A stretch of 32,752 nt of DNA from Lachnospiraceae bacterium (GTDB taxonomy: Bacteria > Bacillota > Clostridia > Lachnospirales > Lachnospiraceae), in assembly GCA_017443065.1 (NCBI GenBank), contig JAFSPF010000043.1, forward strand, positions 1 to 32,752, in the 5' to 3' direction. Of the stretch, positions 1 to 7,304 are shown piece by piece. The notes beneath the pieces are model-generated. The model did not search any database. It worked only from the letters and a program-made list of their open reading frames with translations, and was not told the DNA's origin. The number at the start of each line of letters is the position of its first letter. The first letter of the stretch is position 1. The position numbers and the translations under genes were made by a program.

Positions 1-746
1 TAAGTGATATTTGCAATAAGATTGATCAGAAACATGGTGTTTCAACAATAAAGAATCAATTATACTGCCAGTTCAAAACAGATGGTAGAGGCAATAATAT
101 GGCGTCGATTGTATACCTGAGAGACGACCTGTCACAGGAGGTTCTTATAGAGGACATCGCAAGGGATCCGATTGTTTCAACAGATGGCAAGTATACCTGG
201 TGTGTGACAGATAATGACGTGTATTGCATTCACATGAACGAGTTATTACCCACTGTGACAAGATCAGGAATCAACCCTGCTTTATACAGGAAATGGCCGT
301 ATCTTCCGTGGTGCACAAGTAGGGATGGTACCATGTTGTTTTTTATTGAGAGTAACGATGAAAATGCTATTGGGGGCGCATTATATCAAACGAGTGCAGA
401 TAGTATCAGTATACGTCATAAAATTGCCGATCATGTCGCGTGGTGTGAATGTGACATCGATGGCAATGTGTTTTTTATGGGTAACGTGACATATAATACC
501 GATGTGAGGCCCGGCATGAATGGAATAAACCGGTCATTATGTCGGATTGATCCGGACGGAAGGATTATAGTCTTGGTCAATGACATATCTGCCTTCTTTG
601 TGTTGGGGAATCAAGTATTCTATTTAAAGGATCGGGATCTGTATGGACTTGGAGAAGGAAGTGATCGGTGTTTTATAAGGGGATTCAGTAATCCGGATTG
701 GATTTCATATAAAAGATTTCTGTTTACACAAAGCAAGCAGTGGTAA
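1..746 (+). CDS. Partial gene (3' end), probable beta-propeller-like protein of unknown function
   Basis: The frame that ends at the TAA at 744-746 is open without a stop back to base 3, so the methionine at 99 is probably internal and the gene begins upstream of the window. No ribosome site precedes 99. About 247 residues are visible. They contain repeated short strand-like stretches with WC, YLKD and FFMG patterns (for example STDGKYTWCV, DIDGNVFFMG, GNQVFYLKD), which resemble blades of a beta-propeller or a DUF5050-like repeat protein; this is a resemblance only. The coding region is more AT-rich than the next genes, which suggests accessory DNA. No terminator is evident after the stop. 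I do not recognise a specific function. Confidence 0.6.
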   Translation, partial: SDICNKIDQKHGVSTIKNQLYCQFKTDGRGNNMASIVYLRDDLSQEVLIEDIARDPIVSTDGKYTWCVTDNDVYCIHMNELLPTVTRSGINPALYRKWPYLPWCTSRDGTMLFFIESNDENAIGGALYQTSADSISIRHKIADHVAWCECDIDGNVFFMGNVTYNTDVRPGMNGINRSLCRIDPDGRIIVLVNDISAFFVLGNQVFYLKDRDLYGLGEGSDRCFIRGFSNPDWISYKRFLFTQSKQW

Positions 747-846
747 AAGATTTTTGGTGTAGAGATATGCTTTTCTTATTCCGAAGGTATGTGGAGCCGC
801 CATCCCCACCCCCGCCGTTGCGGTACTCGCGAAAAAACCTTCGTTA

Positions 847-855
847 TGGTATGAT
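847..855 (+). promoter_or_regulatory. Extended -10 promoter candidate for the ATPase/nuclease gene
   Basis: TGG followed by TATGAT (850-855) forms an extended -10 element about 33 bases before the ATG at 888. No good -35 hexamer is present at the usual distance. A nearly identical 15-base string, TGGTATGATATAGGC, occurs on the minus strand in front of the histidine kinase at 26336-26322. Confidence 0.4.
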
Positions 856-887
856 AAAGGCGTGCCGTGACGGAGGGGTTTTACTTT

Positions 888-2477
888 ATGAAAGTGTTTA
901 ATACAACGGGTGTATGCGTCCCGGAAAAACACTATATGGTGGATCTGGCAAAACGTGTGCAGCAGATTCGGAAGATGGTGGATGCGGGCAAATATTTCTG
1001 CATTAACCGGTCGCGGCAGTACGGTAAGACGACGACGCTGGCTGCGTTACGCCGCGCTTTGCAGGACGCGTATGAGGTGGTGAGCCTGGATTTTCAGGGG
1101 CTGGGAGCGGCGTCTTTTGCATCAGAGACTGTTTTCTGCCGATCCTTTTCCAGAATGCTTTTGGACAAGGGGGCAGACAGGGTCGTAGCGGATGCACAGA
1201 TTGCGGAGCAGTTGCGTTCCATGGGGGCCGAAGAGGGAAGCGCATATGGATTAGAGGATCTGATGCGCTGGATTCGGGAGTGGAGCCTGAATGTATCAAG
1301 GCCGGTTGTCTTATTCATAGACGAGGTGGATTCTGCCACAAATGATCAGGTTTTTCTCGATTTTCTCGCGGGACTGAGACAGGGGTATATTGACAGGGAC
1401 ACGGAAGGCGTTGCGACACTGCATTCCGTCATTCTTGCCGGCGTAACGGATGTGAAGCATCTGAAGCACAGAATCCGGGAGGAGGAACAGCATAAAGTTA
1501 ACTCACCCTGGAATATTGCGGCGGATTTTGATATTGATATGAGCCTGTCTGCCGACGGCATTGCAGGCATGTTGCGGGAATACGAGGCAGATCATGCAAC
1601 AGGCATGGATGCGGATGCCATTGCACGGATGATCCGTGACTACACGAACGGCTACCCCTTTCTGGTCAGCAGGATCTGTCAGTACCTGGATGAAAAACTT
1701 GTGCCGGAGCCGTTTGATTCGTACGCTGCTGCCTGGACGGCACAGGGGATTGAGGAAGCGGTCAAGATGCTGCAGCTGGAGCGTAATACATTGTTTGATT
1801 CGCTTTCCGGAAAACTGATCAATTATCCCGGCATCAAAGAACGCCTGCGCTTGCTTTTAATGCAGGGGGAGCCGCTACCGTACAACCCGCTCGATGATGA
1901 ACTGGCACAGATGGAGATGTATGGCTTTGTCCGCCGCGCAGGGGCGCAGGTGATGGTTGCAAACCGCATCTTTGAGACAATGTTGTATAACCTGTTTCTG
2001 GATGAGGCACGCCCTGCCAACTCGCTGTATGCAGACGGGGACAGGGATAAAAATCTGTTTGTGGAGAATGGCCGACTGAACATGAGGCTGATTCTGGAAC
2101 GGTTTGTCGACACCTATGACAGGGTTTTTGGTCCACTGGAGGATCGCTTTAAAGAAAAGGATGGACGGGAGTTATTCCTGCTTTACCTGAAACCGATCAT
2201 TAATGGGACCGGCAACTATTATATCGAGGCACAGACCAGAGATCAGACGCGCACGGATGTGGTCGTGGACTATTGCGGGGAGCAGTTCGTTGTGGAGCTT
2301 AAAATCTGGCGCGGCAACGCGTACCATACACGCGGGGAGAAACAACTGTCAGAGTATCTTGATCATTTCCGGCTGGACAGGGGATATATGCTGAGTTTCA
2401 ACTTTAATAAGAATAAGAAGACCGGAGTTCACAGTGTCCGGATCGGTGATAAGGAGATCATCGAGGCGGTAGTGTGA
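888..2477 (+). CDS. AAA-like P-loop ATPase with C-terminal PD-(D/E)XK-type nuclease domain
   Basis: The start is placed at ATG 888 because GGAGGGG (872-878) sits 9 bases before it; a GTG at 867 in the same frame has no ribosome site. The 529-residue protein has a P-loop-like motif RQYGKTTT near residues 43-50 and a Walker B LFIDEVD near 142-148, the pattern of the AAA_35-like family. The C-terminus carries D457, E470 and K472 in the spacing of PD-(D/E)XK nucleases (TDVVVDY ... VVELKIW), followed by EKQLSEYL. Proteins of this build are abundant and often multi-copy in gut Clostridia and Bacteroidia. Their physiological role is not established; defence or mobile-element roles have been proposed. 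It stands alone, convergent with the LRR operon whose end lies 66 bases downstream. Confidence 0.85.
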   Translation: MKVFNTTGVCVPEKHYMVDLAKRVQQIRKMVDAGKYFCINRSRQYGKTTTLAALRRALQDAYEVVSLDFQGLGAASFASETVFCRSFSRMLLDKGADRVVADAQIAEQLRSMGAEEGSAYGLEDLMRWIREWSLNVSRPVVLFIDEVDSATNDQVFLDFLAGLRQGYIDRDTEGVATLHSVILAGVTDVKHLKHRIREEEQHKVNSPWNIAADFDIDMSLSADGIAGMLREYEADHATGMDADAIARMIRDYTNGYPFLVSRICQYLDEKLVPEPFDSYAAAWTAQGIEEAVKMLQLERNTLFDSLSGKLINYPGIKERLRLLLMQGEPLPYNPLDDELAQMEMYGFVRRAGAQVMVANRIFETMLYNLFLDEARPANSLYADGDRDKNLFVENGRLNMRLILERFVDTYDRVFGPLEDRFKEKDGRELFLLYLKPIINGTGNYYIEAQTRDQTRTDVVVDYCGEQFVVELKIWRGNAYHTRGEKQLSEYLDHFRLDRGYMLSFNFNKNKKTGVHSVRIGDKEIIEAVV

Positions 2478-2543
2478 TCAGCTGTGACAAATTCCGATTT
2501 CAATTCGGTTTTGGTCTAAATCGTTCATTTTACCAGGCGCAGT

Positions 2544-4280
2544 CTAATCCTCGTCCACATGCTCCATATCGACATCCGTTTCCGGGTGGGGTTCGTAGAG
2601 CGGGTCGTTGCGGCTGAACTGGTAATCGAGCTCGGGGTAGCCGAGCTGCTCCTTCAGCAGCTCATAGCGCTCATTGCCCCAGCGCCAGCCGGCATGCGGA
2701 TCGCCGACGGTATAGTTGACCTCACAGTCCGGATGGAGCTCCTGAAACTCCTGAATCTGTGCAAAAGGAATAGAGGTGGAGTTGCCGATCCAAAGACGTT
2801 CCAGCTTGTCCAGACCGAAGCAGGGGGAAAGATCGCGGATCGCGAAGTTGTAGCCGAGATTCAGGTGCTTTAAGTTTTTGCATTCCGCGAGCGGCGAAAT
2901 ATCGGAGATCGCATTCGAAAAGATCTCCAGGAATTCCAGATTCTTGCAGTCGGCCAGCGGTGAAATATCCGTAAGGTTGCCGAGCATCACGATCAGCACC
3001 TCGAGCTTGGGCATGTAGGAAACGAAATAAATATCAAACAGATAGTTGTTGTGCCCGAGATCCATGTATTTCATGTCCGTGCAGTAGATCAGGCTCTTTG
3101 TGTTCTGCGGATTCAGCTCCCCCGCCACATAGGGGGCGCTTGCCAGAATCTTTTCCGCGTCCGTGCGCACGGAATAATCCCTGCCGAACCAGATGCGCCA
3201 CACGACCTTCACATCCGGGAAATCATCGCGGATGGCCGCCATATGCTCATCATCCACGCCGCAGAAATCCATGTCCAGGAAATTGACCTTGGGCATGTAC
3301 TGCAGGATGTCCCTGACCTCCGCGCCCTGGTCATCCATCGTGATGTGATTGAAGTCCAGTGTTTTCGTATGAATGTTGATCTTCTTTTCGAAGGCGGTGA
3401 AGATGTAATGCACCTTGATATCGGGGCAGGCCTCCATAAAGGCGGAGACGCCGGCAAGCTTTTTGTGCCCGTCCTCCTCGCGGCCGAAATCGATCTCGGT
3501 CATGTTGGTCAGCGCGGGTGCCGCAAGCGTGAGTTCGTCAAAATCCGCAGCCGTAAGCTTTGACACATCGGGTGCAGTGTCATTCAGTGCAATCTCCGCC
3601 TTCCCGATCACGAGCGTCCCTTCGGCGACGGCATCCGGAAAGGTTTCCGCAAAGGAAGAAAGCTCCTCCGCTGTCCAGTCCTCCTTCACCATGGTGCCCT
3701 GCACGGCAATGTCCGGATACTCCTCATGAAAAGCCTGCAGCTCCTCCAGCGACCAGCCGGACAGATCAAGCGCAGCCGCCTTTGTTTCTTTGATATACAC
3801 CATGTAATCCGCGGCGGCCGCCTTCGCCTCCGCGGGAGAAAGCGCCGTCAGATCAATCGTGCCGCTTGTTTCGTCATAGGAGATTTCCTGCGGCAGATGC
3901 ACCGTGTAAAGCGTGTTCACTTCGGGATGCGCCTCTCCCCACTGCGCAATCTCGCGGAAGGCCTCGCTTTCGCGCAGATCCGCCTCCTTCAAACCGGAGA
4001 AGAAATCCAGCTTAGGGACCTCGTCCGCTTCGATGTTGAGGGTGATCTGTTCCGCGTTGCCAAAGAAAATGCCGTGGCGGAAAATGATAATTCTGTGCGT
4101 TACCAGCGCGAAGACAAAGACGCCGGCCAGAACCGCCAGTGTTGCCAGAAAGGCAATCCATACGCGATGCTTCTTTTTGGGAGGCTGCTCCGCGGGGACC
4201 TGCTCCGGCTTCTTTTGCTCCGGCTCCAGGTCCACCATTTCAAGCGTTGTTTCGTCCGTCGTTTTCTTTTCCTCAGTCAT
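2544..4280 (-). CDS. Single-pass membrane protein with leucine-rich repeats, paralogue 2
   Basis: The start is taken at ATG 4280 (MTEEKKTTDE), which overlaps the TGA of the upstream gene as ATGACTGA and has a GGAAG ribosome site; a longer frame reaching 4358 would lie inside the upstream gene. The 578-residue product has a charged cytoplasmic N-terminus, one membrane helix near residues 45-67, and a large presumably external part. Leucine-rich repeats sit in the last third (DISPLADCKNLEFLEIF, DISPLAECKNLKHLNL, LDKLERLWIG), in the internalin-like 22-residue pattern. It is a tandem duplicate of the gene before it: long blocks such as FLDMDFCGVD and the C-terminal PHPETDVDMEHV are shared. It is the last gene of a three-gene operon with an AAA ATPase. 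The ligand is unknown. Confidence 0.8.
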   Translation of the reverse strand: MTEEKKTTDETTLEMVDLEPEQKKPEQVPAEQPPKKKHRVWIAFLATLAVLAGVFVFALVTHRIIIFRHGIFFGNAEQITLNIEADEVPKLDFFSGLKEADLRESEAFREIAQWGEAHPEVNTLYTVHLPQEISYDETSGTIDLTALSPAEAKAAAADYMVYIKETKAAALDLSGWSLEELQAFHEEYPDIAVQGTMVKEDWTAEELSSFAETFPDAVAEGTLVIGKAEIALNDTAPDVSKLTAADFDELTLAAPALTNMTEIDFGREEDGHKKLAGVSAFMEACPDIKVHYIFTAFEKKINIHTKTLDFNHITMDDQGAEVRDILQYMPKVNFLDMDFCGVDDEHMAAIRDDFPDVKVVWRIWFGRDYSVRTDAEKILASAPYVAGELNPQNTKSLIYCTDMKYMDLGHNNYLFDIYFVSYMPKLEVLIVMLGNLTDISPLADCKNLEFLEIFSNAISDISPLAECKNLKHLNLGYNFAIRDLSPCFGLDKLERLWIGNSTSIPFAQIQEFQELHPDCEVNYTVGDPHAGWRWGNERYELLKEQLGYPELDYQFSRNDPLYEPHPETDVDMEHVDED

Positions 4281-6018
4281 CTTCCACATGCTCCATATCG
4301 ACGTCCGTCTCCGGATGCGGTTTGTACAGCGGGTCCGCCCAGGTGAACTGGTAATCAAAGCTCAGGTAGCCGAGCTGCTTTTGTAACAGCGCATACCGCT
4401 CCGTGCCCCAGCGCCAGTTGGTATGCGGATCCCCGCACCAGTCGTTGACCTCGCAGTCCGGTGCCAGCTCCTTGAACTTCTGTATCTGCTCCCGCGGGAT
4501 GCGCGTGCGCGTTCCGATCCATAAGCGCTCCAGCTGCGTCAGGTTGTAGAGCGGCGTCATGTCCGCCAGATTGTGATTATAACAGATATTCAGGTGTTTG
4601 AGTTCCTTTAAATCCTTGAGCGGCGTGAGGTCCGTGATATCGTTGGTGAAGATCTCCAGAAACTCCATATGCTTGCAGTCCGCGATCGGGGAGATGTCCT
4701 TCACATTCCCCATCATGATGATCAGCACCTCCAGATCCGGCATGTAGGACACAAAGGAAATATCCACCATGCGTCCGTTGTGTCCGATGTCCAGATACTT
4801 CATTTTCGTGCAGTATTTCAGCCCCTCCGTGTTGTCCGGGGCAAGAGAACCGCCGACGCCGGAGCGGCTGGCAAGAATCTTTGTCGCGTCCGTGCGCACG
4901 GAGTATTTTGCGCCGAACCAGACGCGCCAGACCACCTCCACATCCGGGAAGTCATCGCGGATTTTTGCCATGTGCTCATTATCCACGCCGCAGAAATCCA
5001 TGTCGAGGAATTCCACCTTCGGCATGTGTGTGAGGATCTCGCGCACCTCTTTGCCCTGGTCATCCATCTCGATGTGATTGAAGTCCAGGATCTTTGTATG
5101 CAGATTGACCTTTTTATCGAAGGCCGTGAAGACGTAATCGACATCCAGCTCCGGCTGCGTTTCGTAAAAGGCGGAAACACCGGCGAGGCGTGTATGCCCG
5201 TCCTCTTCGCGCCCGAAGTCCACATGCTCCAATGCGGGAAGAGAGGGCGCAAGCGCCGTCAGCTCCGGAAACTTCTTTGCCTTTGCCTTGGAATAATCCA
5301 GCGCGGTCGCATCCAGTGCACAGGAGACACCGTCCGCCATGACACTGCCCGTGACATTGATCTCCGGATAACGCTCACAAAAATTCAGATAGGTATCAAC
5401 CGCCCAGTCGGAAGCCTCCGCTTCACCGGTGAAGGTCAGCGGTGTGTCCTTCCCGGCGGCCGCCCGCACCTCGTCGAGCTGATCTGCGAGCGCTTCTTTC
5501 TCCGCGTCCCAGGCGGAGAGATCGACGGTCGCACGGACCGGCGCCTCCACATAATAAAGATAGTCCTTCGCGGCGGACACCGCTGCCGCCTTCCCGCTCA
5601 GCCGCGTGAGGTCCGCGGTCTTTGTTCTTTCGTCAAAGTTGATATTGGAAGGGAAATGCACGGTATAGCTGACATCCACCGACGGATGCTCTTTGGCCCA
5701 GGCATGAATCTCCGGGAAGCACTCGCTTTGGCGCAGGTCCGCTTCCTTCAGATGCGTCAGATAATCCAGCTTCCGGATTTCGTCTTTTTCTATTTTGAGC
5801 GCCACACGCTCCGCAAGCCAGAGGTACGTTCCGTTCCGGAAAAACACGATGCGGTGCGTAAGACACATCAGGCCAAAGACCAGGAGCGCCAGGACAAGCA
5901 GCACCGACAGAACCTTCAGCCACCGTCTTCTTTTCGGCTGTTCTTCCGTGACTTCCGCATCTGCGGCTTCATTTTTCACTGCGTCATTTTCCGCAGCCGT
6001 CAATTTTTCATCCGCCAT
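4273..6018 (-). CDS. Single-pass membrane protein with leucine-rich repeats, paralogue 1
   Basis: This 581-residue protein has a charged N-terminus ending in PKRRRW, one membrane helix near residues 33-54, and a large presumably external domain. The leucine-rich repeats lie near the C-terminus (DISPIADCKHMEFLEIF, DLTPLKDLKELKHLNI, LTQLERLWIG). It starts 6 bases after the stop of the AAA ATPase gene and overlaps the next gene by 8 bases, so the three are almost certainly co-transcribed and translationally coupled. Similarity to its neighbour is highest in the C-terminal half and lower in the membrane-proximal part, which suggests the membrane-proximal part is under different selection. LRR domains of this type usually bind proteins or glycans, but nothing in the sequence names the partner. 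Confidence 0.8.
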   Translation of the reverse strand: MADEKLTAAENDAVKNEAADAEVTEEQPKRRRWLKVLSVLLVLALLVFGLMCLTHRIVFFRNGTYLWLAERVALKIEKDEIRKLDYLTHLKEADLRQSECFPEIHAWAKEHPSVDVSYTVHFPSNINFDERTKTADLTRLSGKAAAVSAAKDYLYYVEAPVRATVDLSAWDAEKEALADQLDEVRAAAGKDTPLTFTGEAEASDWAVDTYLNFCERYPEINVTGSVMADGVSCALDATALDYSKAKAKKFPELTALAPSLPALEHVDFGREEDGHTRLAGVSAFYETQPELDVDYVFTAFDKKVNLHTKILDFNHIEMDDQGKEVREILTHMPKVEFLDMDFCGVDNEHMAKIRDDFPDVEVVWRVWFGAKYSVRTDATKILASRSGVGGSLAPDNTEGLKYCTKMKYLDIGHNGRMVDISFVSYMPDLEVLIIMMGNVKDISPIADCKHMEFLEIFTNDITDLTPLKDLKELKHLNICYNHNLADMTPLYNLTQLERLWIGTRTRIPREQIQKFKELAPDCEVNDWCGDPHTNWRWGTERYALLQKQLGYLSFDYQFTWADPLYKPHPETDVDMEHVEDD

Positions 6019-6024
6019 AAAAGA

Positions 6025-7116
6025 TCAGTCCTCATGCGCCAGGAGATACTCCCGGAAAAAAGGAATGGAAAACATCAGCGTTTTTCCGGGTGTTTCTTCG
6101 ATGACACCGGCCTCAAGTGCGCGGAGTTTATAAGAGGAAACATAGCCCGCAGTCTTGTTCATTCTGGCCGCAATATCGGAAACACGGTTTTCGGAAACAT
6201 CGTCGGAGAGTGCGCGCAGGAAAGTCCTGTCACCGGAAGACAACTCCCGGTAGGTACTGTTCAGGACGCCGTTTTGGAAATCCTGCAGGGCCGCATGGAC
6301 GCCCTTCTCCGCATCCTGTTCATGGATGGTTTTGCGTTCGCCGCTTTCTTCCCAGATCGAAAAGCCGACAAGCTGCATCATATAGGGGTATCCGCCGGAA
6401 GCGTTGACTGCGCTTTTCAATGCGGCCGCATGAATCTGTTTCCCGCTGCTTTCGATCGTTTTCCGGAAAGCACGATCGATCTCCGTGTCACTGATCCGCT
6501 CCAGGGGGTACTGCTTTGCCCTGCGCAGGAAGGAGGTACTGTCGTCATCCAGCAACTGATTGCAATGGACGCGCAACCCTGCCATCACAAGTGCGCACTT
6601 AAAACCGTCGCGGATGAGCAGCTGGTACACGGCAGCCAGTTGTATCATCTCATCCAGACTGGCACGCACTTCATCCACGGTGATCAGCAAGCCGGAATCT
6701 GTTTTCTTTAATTCGCGGAGGAGTGTCGTCATCCGCGACCGCCAGTTTTCTTTTGGCGGAGCCGATTCCTGCCACTCGATGCCGAGGAACTGTCCGACAG
6801 AAATGCCGGTCACCTTTTTTGGGGAATGGCGTGTGACGATCTCCGCAGATGCATCCAGCGCACGCTGCAGGATATCCTCCAGCATGCCGGGAACGGCTGT
6901 GGTATCCGCGACAATGTAACCCTGCCGCATGGCCTCATCTGCAATACAGGACAGCAGTGCCGTTTTCCCGGAACCGCGCGGCCCGACGATGATGCTGCAC
7001 AGCGACGGATCCCCCGGACCGTTCTGCAACGCGCGTCGCAGATCGGACAGGATCATCTCACGGCCTGCAAGATATAGGGGCACAATGCCAAATGACGGCG
7101 TAAAGGGATTTTGCAT
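6025..7116 (-). CDS. AAA ATPase with C-terminal winged-helix domain
   Basis: The start is ATG 7116 with GGAGGAG (7123-7129) 6 bases before it; the longer frame from 7146 begins inside the promoter. The 363-residue protein opens with NPFTPSFG and GRE, typical of an ORC1/AAA_16-like family found in Clostridia and Actinobacteria. Walker A is GPRGSGKT (residues 45-52) and Walker B is LLITVDE (143-149). The last 75 residues read as a winged helix (DIAARMNKTAGYVSSYKLRALEAGVIEE). It is the first gene of an operon with two LRR membrane proteins, transcribed from a promoter embedded in AGAAC repeats. A signal-dependent, DNA-binding ATPase that controls its own operon is a reasonable inference; the family function is not known. 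Confidence 0.82.
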   Translation of the reverse strand: MQNPFTPSFGIVPLYLAGREMILSDLRRALQNGPGDPSLCSIIVGPRGSGKTALLSCIADEAMRQGYIVADTTAVPGMLEDILQRALDASAEIVTRHSPKKVTGISVGQFLGIEWQESAPPKENWRSRMTTLLRELKKTDSGLLITVDEVRASLDEMIQLAAVYQLLIRDGFKCALVMAGLRVHCNQLLDDDSTSFLRRAKQYPLERISDTEIDRAFRKTIESSGKQIHAAALKSAVNASGGYPYMMQLVGFSIWEESGERKTIHEQDAEKGVHAALQDFQNGVLNSTYRELSSGDRTFLRALSDDVSENRVSDIAARMNKTAGYVSSYKLRALEAGVIEETPGKTLMFSIPFFREYLLAHED

Positions 7117-7136
7117 TTTCTTCTCCTCCGACCCAT

Positions 7137-7165
7137 ATTTTAGCATTTTTAGAACCTTTTTGCAA
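7137..7165 (-). promoter_or_regulatory. Sigma-70-type promoter of the AAA-LRR operon
   Basis: On the minus strand TTGCAA (7165-7160) and TAAAAT (7142-7137) are separated by exactly 17 bases, and TGC precedes the -10, giving an extended -10. Transcription would start near 7130, leaving a leader of only about 14 bases that contains the GGAGGAG site. Confidence 0.7.
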
Positions 7166-7231
7166 TTTTAGAACATTTTAGAACTTTTAGAACCTTTTAG
7201 AATCTTTAGAACATTTTAGAACTTTTAGAAC
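7147..7231. repeat. Tandem AGAAC array (19-base period with 9/10-base half units)
   Basis: Eight copies of TTTAGAAC, one of them ending in AAT, have their AGAA core starting at 7151, 7170, 7180, 7189, 7199, 7208, 7218 and 7227. After the first gap of 19 the spacing alternates 10, 9, 10, 9, 10, 9. The 19-base unit ATTTTAGAACTTTTAGAAC is present perfectly at 7175-7193 and 7213-7231, with a degenerate unit between. The first copy lies in the spacer of the promoter and the rest run upstream of its -35. The phasing of roughly one helical turn suggests cooperative protein binding. Confidence 0.9.
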
Positions 7232-7239
7232 CCCGCATC

Positions 7240-7285
7240 AAAAAGCAGCCCCGGCGCAAACCATCGCGCCGGGGCTGCTTTTATA
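7240..7285. terminator. Bidirectional intrinsic terminator
   Basis: A perfect 14-base-pair GC-rich stem (arms 7244-7257 and 7266-7279, loop of 8) is followed by a T run on the plus strand and preceded by an A run that becomes a T run on the minus strand. It ends transcription of the hydrolase gene that stops at 7305 and separates it from the AAA-LRR promoter. Confidence 0.9.
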
Positions 7286-7304
7286 ATGAGGAGTGTATAC
7301 GTAT

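Noticed and set aside
867-887. GTG 867 as start of the ATPase/nuclease gene
   Set aside because: The ribosome site GGAGGGG lies after it and fits the ATG at 888.
2478-2543. Terminator between the convergent ATPase/nuclease and LRR genes
   Set aside because: Only a weak, mismatched CCGA...TCGG stem is present, so I do not call it.
4669-6711. A 680-codon open frame on the plus strand
   Set aside because: It lies antisense to the ATPase and first LRR gene, which have clear domains, coupling and ribosome sites. The frame is open only because of the codon bias of the real genes.
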